DNA from: Aristolochia californica
Taxonomy: Eukaryota > Streptophyta > Magnoliopsida > Piperales > Aristolochiaceae
DNA length: 64,000 nt
Direction of reading: 5' to 3'
Assembly (NCBI GenBank): GCA_029961685.1
Contig: JARWKL010000012.1
Span: 17,965,227 to 18,029,226, forward strand
The number at the start of each line of letters is the position of its first letter. Positions within the stretch are counted from its first letter, which is position 1. The notes under the pieces were generated by a model. That model was given only the letters and a program-made list of their open reading frames with translations, had not been told where the DNA came from and searched no databases. Below are positions 1-11,201 of the stretch, one piece after another. Made by a program: the position numbers and the translations under genes.

Positions 1-395
1 TCAATTTCAGTACTCCCTACTCCATACTCAAGCCTAAATAGAACAAAGATATGAAATTCCAGAAATCCAATAATTTAAAATCCAACTCAAGACCTTCAAT
101 TTCAGTAATCCATACCCCATACTCAATTAATCTTGCCTAAATCTTACAGAACATGAGATTTCAAAAATTAAAGCAACCTTCATCCAACTCAGATCTTCAA
201 TTTTAGTACTCCCTACTCCCTACTCAACTAATCGTGCCAAAATTAAACAAAGATATGAAATTTCGGAAATCAAACAATTTAAAATCCAACTCCGACCTTC
301 AATTTCAGTATCCCAACTTACACTCAACTAGTCATACGTAAAATAGGAGAAACCATGAAATTTTAGAGCACGACATAATTCTTATTTAATTCAAA
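1..395. repeat. ~100-bp tandem repeat, about 3.5-4 copies
   Basis: A unit beginning TCAATTTCAGTA recurs at about 1, 96, 197 and 299. Each copy runs through a TACTCAACTAATC-like block, then AGATATGAAATTTC, then TTTAAAATCCAACTC. Copies differ by point changes and small indels, so the array is old. It probably continues left of the window. No coding potential is seen. Confidence 0.8.
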
Positions 396-1120
396 TATTT
401 GGTCCAAAAACAAATCCGAGTTCGATAAGATTTTAATCATGAATACAAAAATATAACAGGAAATTCAGAATTTAACATCCCCAAACCTAACCCAAAATCT
501 TAATTTCTTTAAAGACGAATAGAACTCAACATCAGACCTATTATGCCCAAACCGAAAAGAAACCTAAATTTCAGAACCCTAATGGCCCAAATCTGAACTC
601 AAAACGTCCCCCTCTACGTTCTAATTTTTCTATTTATCAAAGAAAACGAATAAAAATGAGAAATAGAAGGGTAAATCGAGTAAGTCAACAGAAGAAATGA
701 GAAAACAGGAAGGGTGAATTAGAATTCCAACTAACCTCTTCCTCCTTTCCTCTCTATCTCCTTGTCCACTGTTTCTTCTTCTCTCTTCTCTCATCGTTTT
801 CCCTTTCTTCCTCCTCTTTTCTTCTTCCTTGTCGTCTCCTCTCCCTTTCTCTCTCTAACTGTCTCTCTTCTTCCTCCTCTTTTCTTCCTCCTTGCCGTCT
901 CCTCTTCCTTTCTCTCTCGCGTTCTCTCTCTTCTTCCTCCCTTCACTTTCCCTCCGCCGTCTCCTCTTTCTTTCTCTGTTCCCTCTAAAGCTTCTCCATC
1001 TCTCCTCTTTATTTTTATTACTAAAACGCCCCTATTTAAATTTATTTCTCTTTTTATCCTGTTACTTATAACACAAAGCATATACAATATCCCAAATCCA
1101 CGGAAGCACGTGACTTTGTT
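396..1120. other. Spacer with a pyrimidine-rich tract, no gene recognised
   Basis: The stretch 731-1010 is almost pure C/T (repeats of CTCTCTCTCTTCTTCCTCC type), which creates long open frames on both strands with Ser/Leu/Pro-rich or Arg/Glu-rich translations. These are low-complexity artefacts. Nothing else is recognised here. Confidence 0.6.
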
Positions 1121-1127
1121 GAAGGGT

Positions 1128-2405
1128 ACATGGGGGTTAGTGCCCTAAATGGATTCTTGAAGTTCAAGTTCATATCCAACATGAAAATCATGTCAGTCAT
1201 GTACATGAAGATCATCATTGCACTTGGTATTAGTGTTGACGACTTCATGTGCACTGGAAAACAGTTTCCAGTGTTAGTGCCCCAACATGAGAAAAACATA
1301 AAAAACAAGAGAATCTCTAAACCTTTACAGTGCACTTAATTACAACATAATCCTTAAACTCCAAATTAGGTAAAACAACCATTATTACTACACGAATAAG
1401 TTATTTAATGTATAATTAAATATACTAATATATTTATTAATTGAATTAGATATTTTATTTTACATTAATATGGTAATTACATGAGCCAATGAAATACCTA
1501 CATGATTAATTACAAATAATAAATAAATAACATTATAAATAACAAAAACGAAAGTAATACGTTGAGTTATTAATTTATTAATAACATATGATATACTTTA
1601 ACCTAAAAATGAATAATTTAAGAGAAAAAATTGATCTAATCATAACTTTAACACACTATATATTTATACATAATATATTTTATGTATTATTAATTAATAA
1701 TATATTATCACAAAATTTAAAATTATTGGTTTAATTAACTATAGCAATCAGATAATTATGCCAAAAATAATTTATTAAATATTTATTTTAACAAAATTTT
1801 AATTATGACTATTAAATCACTATTTTAATATAGTAATTGTAAAATAAATATATTAAATAAATAAAAATAATTATTTTATAAATAAAAATAATTATTTTAT
1901 AAATAAAAATTATAAATTAATGATTTTTATGAAAATAGTTTAATTTTTCCTAACTTAGGAAAAATTAAACCATCGTCGTCTTCTTCAGCTGCGAGCTAGA
2001 GGGCAACGACGATGGCGACGAGGACGGGCTAGTAGGCAACGGCGACGGCGGCGGGCAACACCGAGAGAGCGCTGCGGAACGAGAGATGGCTGCGGCAACA
2101 TCGAGAGAGGGCTGCGGAATGAGAGAGGGTTGCGGGAATGAAATGGCAGAGAGGGTGTGCGGTAGAGAGAGCCCCGAGAGACAACCCCGCTCGCCGAGAG
2201 ATAGCCCCGCGCATGAGTCATGTAGATGATTCTCAAAATCGGGCGGAAATCACTTTTCGCCATTTACTCTTGACACATGAACTCCTGAGTCATGGATGTT
2301 CATGTACATGACATGAATTTCGGCGTTTCCTAACGACCTCAGGACATGAACTGCGTAATGCGCATGAAGATCATGTCCTGAGTCATGTGCACTAACCCCC
2401 CCATA
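1128..2405. repeat. Possible inverted-repeat-flanked element
   Basis: The left arm (about 1131-1245, GGGGGTTAGTGC onward) resembles the reverse complement of the right arm (about 2290-2403). Both arms share the GGGGGTTAGTGC start, a GTTCAT(A/G)TCC block and an ATGTACATGAA block. The interior is very AT-rich (1345-1950), then a GC-rich stretch (1965-2240). No clean target-site duplication was found and no transposase is visible. A non-autonomous DNA element is possible. Confidence 0.35.
1345..2240. other. AT-rich spacer then GC-rich block, no gene
   Basis: Positions 1345-1950 are AT-rich with many ATTTATAA/AATAAATA runs. Positions 1965-2240 switch abruptly to GC-rich sequence with repeated GGCGACG and GAGAGAGGGCTGCGG motifs. 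The open frames in the GC block show no recognisable domain. Confidence 0.5.
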
Positions 2406-2505
2406 GTGTGCATGACATGATTGGACCATATGACCAAGTGAAAATGTAGGTCTCAGCCACATAAGAGGTAGATCCTATCATAATGTGTCTAGTTCAATTG
2501 CATTA

Positions 2506-2716
2506 TGTTGAATTCAAGGGTTTAATCCATTGACAACTTGGTTTGAGAAGAAGAGGAATAAGAAGAAAAGAAAATGAGAAGGAGAAGGGAAAAACACAAG
2601 TTGAGGAGAAAAACTTTAGGGGTTAAGAGAGAGCATGTGAATGAGCTCCTCCCCTTCTCTTTCTTATACCACTCACTCTCATAATTACTTAGAATACCAC
2701 TCAAACTACTTCAACA
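2506..2716 (-). repeat. 3' LTR of the antisense copia element
   Basis: It is 211 bp with terminal TGTTGAA / TTCAACA, directly after the polypurine tract and the RNase H tail on the minus strand. It is short compared with the LTR at 6007-6386, with which it shares only the ends and a CCTAAAGTTT-containing pyrimidine-rich middle. It may be an internally deleted relative of that LTR. Confidence 0.55.
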
Positions 2717-4045
2717 CCCTCCCTCAAGTTAGGGAGAAAACATCAAATATTCCCAACTTGGAGCATGTATTTGTGAGTAACTTTACAGTAATAGCCTTTG
2801 TGAAGATGTCTACCATTTGATTCTTTGAAGGGATATATTGCATAGATATTATTCTGGCTTGAAGTTTTTTTCATATGAAATGACAGTCTATTTCAATGTG
2901 TTTGGTTCTCTCATGAAAAACAGGATTGGTCACAATATGGATAGTAGCCAGATTGTCACGGTGAAGTTATATAGGTTTGGTTATCTAAAACCCAAGTTCA
3001 ATCATGAATTATTTTAACCTTAACAATTCACTTACTACAAGTGTCATAGCTTAATATTTGGCTTCCACACTCGTCTAGCTACTACGTTTTATTTTTTGCT
3101 ACTCTAGGTGATTAGATTGCCCCCAATAGTTGTGCAATAACTAGAAGTGGATTTTTTGTCATCAGGGGACCCAGTACAATAAGCATCGACAAAGCCTTCA
3201 ATTTTTGTATGACCATGATACTTATATAGCGGTCCTTGACCTGGACTTTTCTTGAGATACAAAAGGATTCTTTCCAATGCTTCCCAATGTAATTATTGGG
3301 GTTGATGCATATACTGGCTCATAACACTAATTGAAAAGAAAATATTTGGTCTTGTGACTGCGAGATAGATCAAAGGTCTTGTGACTGTGAAATAGATCAA
3401 CTTCCCAACTAACCATTGAAACCGACCAACATCAACATCACTATCAGTTCCTACACACAACTTAACATTAGGTTTTATAGGTGTATCCGCATGTTTGCAT
3501 CCAAACATCCCGGTCTCCTTCAACAAATCAATTACATACTTCCTTTGTGATAGATTACACCATGTTTGGATTGTAGAACTTCAATCCCAAGGAAGTACTT
3601 GAGAAGCTCGAGGTCCTTGGTTTGGAACTACTAAGATCACTGCTCATAATAACAATGTCATTCACATATACCGCCTAAGGAATGTTGCCCTTTATCACTG
3701 GTTAACACTGAGTGATCACTTTCACACCTTTTGAACCCAAGTTTTTTAACCATAATGGTAAATTTATCAAACCAAGTTTGCACCGACATATTTTCTCCCC
3801 CTCAACTACATAACCAAGTGGTTGGTACATGTAGACTTCCTCAGAGAGTATATTATTCAAGAAAGAATTCTTGACATTTAACTAATGTGAATCCCATTTA
3901 AAATTGGCTGCTAGAGAAATAAGAACACTAATCGAGTTCATCTTGATAACAGGAAAAAAAGTTTTCATCATAATCAACACCGTAGGACTGAGTATAACCT
4001 TTAGCAACGAACCGACCCTTATACCTAGCAATAAAATCATTTGGA

Positions 4046-5665
4046 TGTTAACAGTCGGTTGACTCCCACATTCATTTTGATGATAACAAAACTTAATTGA
4101 GCTAATAACTTGCAAATCTAGTATTTCAGATACTTTACCTTCAAGAGCATCTCATGGTCTAAAGCTTCAAAGCCAAAATGAGGACCTCAAACACAATTGA
4201 AGAACATCTCTTGAAGAAGCACCCACAAGGAAGAAAATTCGAGTTCAAACATCAAAGACATATATTTAAAATTCAGTCATTATTTGTAAGAGAGTATTCT
4301 AAATTCCTATTCCTTAAGTACCTGTGAGATCGGAGCTTTAGGGAACAATTTATACATAGACATGTTTAGAATCATCATACATATCAGTTAGAAACATGTT
4401 AAAGCACTTAGAGAGAAGTTTCAATGCATTATAAGTATATACATATTTATCTGGCATTGGAATGATCAATTAGTCATTGACTGTGATTGATTATCAAAAA
4501 ATGTGCAGGCCAAAAATATGAAGCATGATCAATCAACCATAGTCAATTGATCGATCATCCATGACATGGGCATTTCATGCTATAATGTATGATCGATCAT
4601 CCCTCAGAGATTGATGTATCATAGTTGTCCAGGCAAGCTGAATTAACATGGAATGATCGATCATCCCTCCAAACCGATCGTTCAGTAAGAACCTTGCCAT
4701 AAAGGGACTTCAAGCATGATCAATCAAATGAAAATACATTGATCAATCATACTTGTTATGCATAGTCAGAGGGAATCTCAATTGACCGATTAACCACTGG
4801 CAATGATCGATCAAATTATCTTTTTTGGACCAACAGTAACAGATTGATTGACCAATCCATCAATCAATAAATCACTGTCTAATAGAAAAGTAGTCGTTAT
4901 GATCGATTGATCGATCAATCACTTACCATGATTGATCAATCAACATGCTAATTTTTGCCAACAGGCAAATAACGGTTACTTTGAGTAGGGGAAGCTGTAA
5001 ATACCCCCACCAAATCATGAGTAAAAAAGCAAATGAGCATTGATTGGCATATTCTCAAGCCACAAAGATTTACCTTGCAAATTCCCACCAAAAGTGCTTT
5101 AAAGAGAGAGAGAGAGAGAGCCATATCTTTGAAAATCTTCTCTCTCTTTCAATCATCCTTGCATGCATCATAGTACAAGCTCCTTGATTATTCCACAACA
5201 TGCTACAAAGAAGGAGGCAGTTTGAATCTCTCAAGGAGAAACATCTCTCCAAGTAAGGGTGTAAATTTTCCCTTTCTTTTATGTATTTGTGAAAGGTTGA
5301 TCTAGAACTTGATAATCTAGATAGAAAGGTTTACTAGTACTAGAATCTAGCAGCAATCTCTTGGGGAGATTGGTTGGTGTAAAAATCATGTATTGTGCTA
5401 CATGTGGCCAAAGCGAGCCGAAATCCCTTTGTATTTTTCTAGCTATTAGAGCATAATAGCGAATTTTTTTCCAAACAATGGTTCTTAAGCAGTGACTACC
5501 ACTAGGGCAACATTGAGAACGAAATGTTTTTTTGTCATTGTGGTGTGTGCATGTCTATACTTATATTGAACTACTTTTATGCATGATATTTTGATTACAT
5601 GCACAAATCATTTTTATTTGAATATTCCCCCCCCCCCCTCCCTGGGATCTCTTGAGAAGCCAAAA
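4046..5665 (+). mobile_element. Solo-type LTR (1,620 bp) inserted in the copia RT
   Basis: The insert starts TGTTAACAGTCGG, soon followed by the TTTTGATGATAACAAA motif seen near the start of many plant SIRE/Maximus-type LTRs. It ends after a C-rich tract (5628-5641), as such LTRs often do. Removing it rejoins the copia frame exactly: 4045 and 5671 abut to read through Y-N-P-N-D-F-I-A-R-Y-K on the minus strand. Flanks TTGGA (4041-4045) and CTGGA (5666-5670) form a 5-bp duplication with one mismatch. No internal domain or second LTR is present, so it is a solo LTR or a non-coding derivative. It contains five exact TGATCGATCA palindromes (4548-4917) and a (GA)n run near 5104. Confidence 0.72.
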
Positions 5666-6006
5666 CTGGATTATACTATAGGGAGAATACCCATTGCACC
5701 CGACTACCTTTTTTCCTGGTGTAAGTGTGGCCAAATGCCAAGCGTAATTGTGGTACATAGCCTGAATCTCTTCATCCATGGTAGATGTCCACTTTGGATC
5801 AATGAAAACCTCTTCATAATAGTTAAGAATGGTGGAAGAAGATATTGCAGACAACAAAGAGATACAATTTGGAGACAAACGGTGAGTAGAAACATAATGA
5901 GAGATAGGGTGTGAAGTAGATGGAAGTATAACAACAGTGGAGTGGGGCTCTTTGTAAAGAGCAATGTGCCTAGTATCATAAGGTGGTCCATAAACTACTG
6001 GATATT

Positions 6007-6386
6007 GTTGAATTTAGGACCCCATGCTTGAAATCTCGAGCAAGATGAGAGAGAGAGAGAGATCGGATAGAGAGGAGAGAAGAGAAAAAAGAGAAAAGAA
6101 ACTTTAGGCTAGAGAGAGATTCTTCCACGAGTTGAGAAGAGGAGAACTTGATTGAATCCTTCAACCAAGACCCCTATTTATACTATTTTTATTACATATT
6201 TAGGGAAATTTCTCAATCAATTAGGATCCCTAAGTACATCAATCAAGGGAAGATAAATCAATTGCATTAATCAAGCAAGATTGCCAAACATCATTATATG
6301 CAACATTATCAATTGAGATACAAAATACTTTATTTTCGATTTCCTAATCTTTCAAACACTTGTAAATAATATATGCTATATCAACA
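6007..6386 (-). repeat. Copia-type LTR (380 bp)
   Basis: On the minus strand it runs TGTTGATATAGC...AAATTCAACA with a TATAAATA box-like site mid-LTR. It sits between a copia RT fragment (5991 downward) and a hAT transposase fragment (6391 upward). Flanking 5-mers GATAT and CCATG do not match, and no primer-binding site follows. It is therefore either the 5' LTR of the deleted copia element or a rearranged solo LTR. Confidence 0.5.
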
Positions 6387-8216
6387 CCATGGTGAGGAGG
6401 AGGAACATGCACAAAACTTAAGACTCGTTTTTGTAGCTCCCAATTACTGTCAATAAAATACCCAGTAATAACCATGTATTCAATCTTTTGATTTTGGGAC
6501 GTCCAAAGATCTGTGGTAAGATTAATATTTTTAATCTCTTTTAATCTCCTTCTTAATGGTCTTACGAGATATTTTTTTTATAATTCACATTTTTCATCTT
6601 CATTACAAAATTAAATCCCTCCTCTTTTACTATCATGAACCCAGATCGCCTTTTTGCACTACACAGGTCTCTAGGTCGCCCCCTCCGGGATTCAAACTCG
6701 CAACATTGGTATATCTCTGATACCAAATGTTAAGCACCTAGCCAATACTATCCAAAAGACATGCCTGGTAGGTGGCGGAAAGCCAAACACTTAACTCAGG
6801 ATTATAACAACATGCATAGAGTACTGGTCATGTAGATAATTATCCGCTGACTACACATTCCAAAACTAACTTTAAAAAAATAAATAAAAATAAATAAAAC
6901 CTTTTAACTAGCAGAAAATATTAAAAATATGAAGGTATTGAGCAAGCAACAAGGAGAGAAAGAAAACACAAGACCAAGATCCCATCACCGTCTAATTATT
7001 ATGATACATAAAGTAGTTTTTGCATGTCCACCTACTATTGTCAACACAAGACCAGGATCACATGCATGTCTCATTATTATGATACAGTAAAAGTAGCTTT
7101 TGTATGTCCAATTGTTGTTGTCAACTCATTAAAATGTTAAACAACAATACAAGTCCAACATTCTTACTTTGAAAGTGTCTCATTCAAGAGAATTGTGGAG
7201 CATATTTCTATAAGTATTGTAAAACTTTATAATAAGGCACGATACAAACAAAAGAGTCAAAATAATCAAATAATTCATACCAGTGCTATGAAAATCAAAT
7301 AACATTATAACAAGGCACAATACAAACATAAGAGTAAAAAAAAAAAAAATTCATACTGGCACTATGAAATCAAATAATAGGTATAAGAGGGTAATACAAA
7401 CAAAAGAGTCAAAAGAATCAAATAATTCATACTAGCATTGTAAAAATCAAATAACAAGGCACTGCATATCCCATGATGAAAATAGAAATAACCAACCCAT
7501 CCATTTTCGGTGAATAGCGTATATATAAAAACAAAACAATACAATGGAAAAACAAAAAATCAATAGAATGGTAAGAACTGTTACCTTCGAGAAATGAGTA
7601 GGAAGAAGCTCTTGACACAGTATGAGGCATTCGTCCATAGCAATTTTAACGCGAGATCAAAGAAAAAATAATGGAATACAACATATCTAGAGTAGATAAA
7701 AATGCAAAAAAAATCATTGTTCCGCCGGCGACAAAAAAAAACCCAGAAGATAAAGAATGAAAGAACTTACCTCCGTTCCTTCACTTCCTTCGGCGAGAAA
7801 GAAGATCAAAGAGGAAAAAATCAAAGAGAAAAAACAAAGAATAAGAAGATGAAATTGAATAAAAAACTAAAATTTACCTAAAGGAGCATATTGCACTCCG
7901 ATTTCTTCCTATCTTCCCAAGCCCCAAATCCCCATTTCCTCTCCCTGCTGCACTGCCGAATCCATACTAATCCGAAGAATGAAACACGAAAAGTCGAAGA
8001 AGAGAAGCATCGCTCAACGCTAGCTCGTCGCTCGGGCCTTAATTAAGTTAATGAGCCAGCTCGCGAGCTTCTGAACTGAACCATGGTTCGCTCAAGCTCA
8101 GCTTGTTAACTTAAATGAGCTCGATCTCAATCTCAAATTCTGTTCAAGATCGAGTTAAACTAAATCAAGCCGAGTTTGAGCCTCTTAACAACCGGCTCGG
8201 TTTGATGCCACCTCTA
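6387..8216 (-). mobile_element. hAT-superfamily DNA transposon remnant
   Basis: On the minus strand 6530-6391 encodes a clear hAT transposase segment: NINLTTDLWTS, then YMVITGYFID, then NWELQKRVLSF. This is the conserved block that carries a catalytic Asp in Ac/Tam3/DAYSLEEPER-type transposases. The element's outer end appears to be 8204-8216, reading TAGAGGTGGCATC outward on the minus strand, a hAT-like terminal repeat. A subterminal region rich in GCTCG/GAGCT motifs (8030-8200) adjoins it. The rest of the transposase is unrecognisable, truncated by the LTR at 6386 and interrupted by a TRIM piece (6640-6809). It is non-functional. Confidence 0.65.
6640..6809 (-). mobile_element. Truncated TRIM, family 1 (one LTR plus internal region)
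   Basis: Positions 6728-6809 form an 82-bp LTR homologous to the 83/84-bp LTRs at 41,711 and 41,929. On the minus strand it ends TTAACA and is followed by TTTGGTATCAGAG, a tRNA-Met-type primer site, and by the same internal sequence (a GTTCGAATCC-like box mutated to GTTTGAATCC, then GACCTGTGTAG). The second LTR is missing. Confidence 0.75.
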
Positions 8217-10140
8217 ATGAGAATGATCTTAAACTGAGATCAATTCCTACTTCCTATCTCCTTAAACCCTAAACACACTAACTACAGTTCCAATGATCTC
8301 AAGTGACACTAAAGAGGTTCTTTCCCAAGCTCTCTAAGAGTTTATGGCCTAAAAGCCCTTGCCCCGTTGGAAAAAAAAAGTAGATATGTTAGTATTATGT
8401 GAAAAGAGGGTTGATCCAATACAAAAAGTCATTTGGTGCAAAATATGCAAAACAACTATCTCAACCATCTGATCATATATATATTTCGCTCCAAATGACT
8501 CTTCGTATGGGAGCAGCTGTGTTTGTGGAGATATGTTAGTAATACACATCGCAAATCAAATCTGGCTTAGTCACATGCTAAAACATGTCACGTGCCCGTT
8601 TCCTATTGGCGGTGTTTGTGAGTCATTGCCACGTCAAATCTACGTGGCATGCACCAAGTGGACGTGCAGGTGGCGTCATTACTGCGTTTCAACAAATCCG
8701 AGACACAAATAATAGAGTATAGAGAAGGGACCACCAAACTTCAATTTTAAATATTAGGGCATCTCATTTCCAGGTTTGGTGGCCCGTTTTAATGCGATTA
8801 TTGTCTCTTTTCTTTGTCTTGTGGGGCCACCGTTTGATCATGGTGCATCAATTCAGCCTTAAATTTTAATTCCAAGATTAGGGTTTGGGATTTAGCCTTA
8901 ATTAGAGATTGTCATGATGCATCAAAATGGAAAGGTGGCAATAGGGAACGTTTCAATTCAGTCTAAAATCTTTGAGATCTTCCACTTCCATGAACATTTG
9001 TGCCAAAATCACTTTCTAGCTACAAGGTCAGTTCTCGTAGTGAGAGGAGAGAAAAGAGATAACAAGAGAGAGGAGAAGAGGGAGGAGAGAGAGAGAGAAG
9101 TTGCATGAGGAACACGACGAAGAGGTCGTAGATTAGGTCGAAGCCTTTTTTTTTTTTTAATATATGATTTTTTTATAAGAGGACACTAATAGTCTCTAAA
9201 AACGTATTTCTACCTAGAAATGCATTTCCAATATTTCCTAAAAAATGTATTAACAAGGCCTAAGAAATTAGAATATCATTGTGAAACGAACATTTCAAGC
9301 TTTTTCTATTGGTGTTTCTTAAACCTACAGTTTCAACGAGTTTCCTTCGTAAATCAAGAAACTCAACGAAATCCATCTGTGATTTGATTCTTGTAAATGA
9401 AAATGTGTCGGCCAACATACATTAACATGTTTCGATTTTTAAAATCATGATGGTTACATGGGGATTTCTAATGTTAAGGTCTTGGGTTCAAGTCTCGCGA
9501 AGATTTTAGGGTTACAAGTATAATTTTAAAATATTTTAAAAAATAAATATTTTGTTAATTTTGACTATATTTGATAATATCTGATTTTGAAAATGTGTTT
9601 TATGAAGGGAAAGGATGATAGAGTAGAGAGCGAAGTTACGATAAAGAACATTTAAATTTTTTAACAAGTATCTGTCATTGACAACTAATGTTTATATACT
9701 TAGATTAAATCTCAAAATTGCCAGTAACATGACATTACAATTTACATATGGTCAAACAAGCGTATCGATCGATACATCAGATTTTTGGCCCGAAAACCTC
9801 TTTAAAAATACTCGAATTAAGCATTAGACATCACATAACAAAGTTTGATCTAATAAGTTCGTTCGCCCCTAATCTTTGTTCTTTTCTAATTTTCTACCAA
9901 ATTATGTATTAAAATCATGATTTCCTTTCCAAGTATGAATAGAGGAGGTCCTAATATATAATATGCTAAAAATCTCATTAAAATTCTTATAGAAATGACA
10001 AATTTGATTGTTGTAAGTTATGCCTTAAAATTGTACCACAGGGTGCAACCAAAAAACCCTCTTTATCATAAGCTTTTAATAATATTATATTACATTAATA
10101 TTGATTTCTATCACATATTACATTAAATTAACATTAGTGT
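8217..10140. other. Spacer, no gene recognised
   Basis: Short open frames at 8349-8549 and 8914-9108 lack family similarity, and the latter is low complexity (Glu/Arg-rich from GA repeats). A cluster of ACGT-core motifs (ACGTGG, GGACGTGC) lies at about 8628-8668, but no transcription unit follows that I can support. Confidence 0.5.
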
Positions 10141-11201
10141 GTCTTGTAACCTTCATGGGTCCACGTGGGACAGACCCTGGAGCAGGTACGTACCCAGTGT
10201 AATTTAGCAGCGAGGACAGAAGCAGCCAAAAACGTCGCTTACGCGCACAGCTACAGCTGCAAGCCAGGAGGGAAGAGGGAGGACGACCGGAAAATCGAGA
10301 TTTGTGAAAAAAAATTTCCAGCTTCGGTAATTGAATAATTGAAGATGCTACTAAATAAAAATTTTCTGATAAAATTGGTGAGAGATGAGAGCATTGGAAG
10401 CTATCTACGGTTGACTAACGTCTTCCACTCGCTGCAAATCTCCTTCAGTTCCTCTGGTTTTTTTTTTTTCTTTTTCCGCTCTGATTTCTATCACCCTTGT
10501 TGACTTTCTATTTTTTTGTGAATTCCCACGAAATTTTTTTCGTGTACAGATAGTTCGCATCTGGGTCGATGCTGAATTTCGTTTCTGCGACTTTTTGAAA
10601 CGGAATTGTGGATGAGTTCCGTGACATTGTGGAAATGTCTCACAGATAATATGTTGTATTCTTTTTATTTTCGTGTTCTTGCAATTCGAGTTGACACAGT
10701 GATGCTCGCTACTTTTTTTTTCCTTTAGTTCGTATTAAGTACTTGTTCTTTTCTCGTCTGGTCTGTTCAACATCTCGATTCTCTGTTCGCAGAATCGATT
10801 GACTTTTTGGCTTTTGTTCAGCGACACTCTGTTTCGATCTCTTTCTTGTTGTATCCAAGAAAAACGGGATTTATATTTGGGTCTGCGTTCGCTTTTCCTG
10901 TGGTATTTTTTTTTTCTTCTGTGCTGAATCCAGTGATATTCTAACTGAATAGTGTGCAAAGAAAAGAAAAAGCTAATAATGACAACACTCATGTGGGTCC
11001 TCTTCTGAACTCGTTTTCCTCTTCCAACCGGTATGCGTACGAATTTTGACCTTTTTCCTGCAACGATTTTCCGCCGACTTGTTCCTTTTTAATTTTTTTT
11101 TTTATAGCAGATTTGAATCCTTCCTCCGAGTTCACTGGAACGCAGTTCAATTTATTTACGTAAAGATCCTTTGTGTTTTGATCTTCTTCTCCCGTTTACA
11201 A
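10141..11201 (+). promoter_or_regulatory. Promoter and 5' leader of the methylesterase gene, with G-box
   Basis: A perfect G-box palindrome CCACGTGG lies at 10,161-10,168, about 1.03 kb before the start codon. The region between is T-rich, leader-like sequence containing candidate splice signals: an acceptor-like GTGTACAG near 10,550, a donor-like CCGGTATGCG near 11,030, and an acceptor TTATAGCAG just before 11,112. A 5' UTR intron is therefore plausible. The G-box suggests possible bZIP/bHLH control (inference). Confidence 0.4.

Larger units (their letters stand above)
2506..6006 (-). mobile_element. Degenerate Ty1/copia element, internally deleted and split by a later LTR
   Basis: Read on the minus strand, the right part (5991-5671) gives the start of copia reverse transcriptase, with DPKW...M.EEI.AM, HLATLTPGKKVVGC and a W-V-F-S block. 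It continues after the 4046-5665 insertion with RYKGRFVAKGYTQS, the ISLAANFKW region, and at 3526-3293 the GTDSDVDVGRFQWLVGKLIY segment. The RNase H tail at 2940-2880 reads [21 protein letters not shown]. A polypurine tract TTGAGGGAGGG (minus, about 2717-2727) precedes a 211-bp LTR-like end at 2506-2716 (TGTTGAA...TTCAACA). Gag, protease and integrase are absent, and the frame carries stops and shifts. It is a dead copy. Confidence 0.75.

Noticed and set aside
762..1148. 128-aa + frame and 98-aa - frame overlapping it
   Set aside because: Both come from a pyrimidine-rich low-complexity tract; no domain and strongly biased residues.
1128..2405. CACTA transposon (TAGTG / CACTA motifs near 1141 and 2393)
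   Set aside because: The motifs face the wrong way for one element spanning the interval, and no 3-bp TSD or transposase was found.
2506..6386. Treating 2506-2716 and 6007-6386 as a certain LTR pair of one copia element
   Set aside because: Lengths differ (211 and 380 bp), similarity is limited to ends and a short middle block, and flanking 5-mers CATTA and CCATG do not match.
8914..9108. Small + frame downstream of an ACGT-motif cluster
   Set aside because: The C-terminal half is Glu/Arg low complexity from GA repeats, and there is no conserved feature to support a gene.
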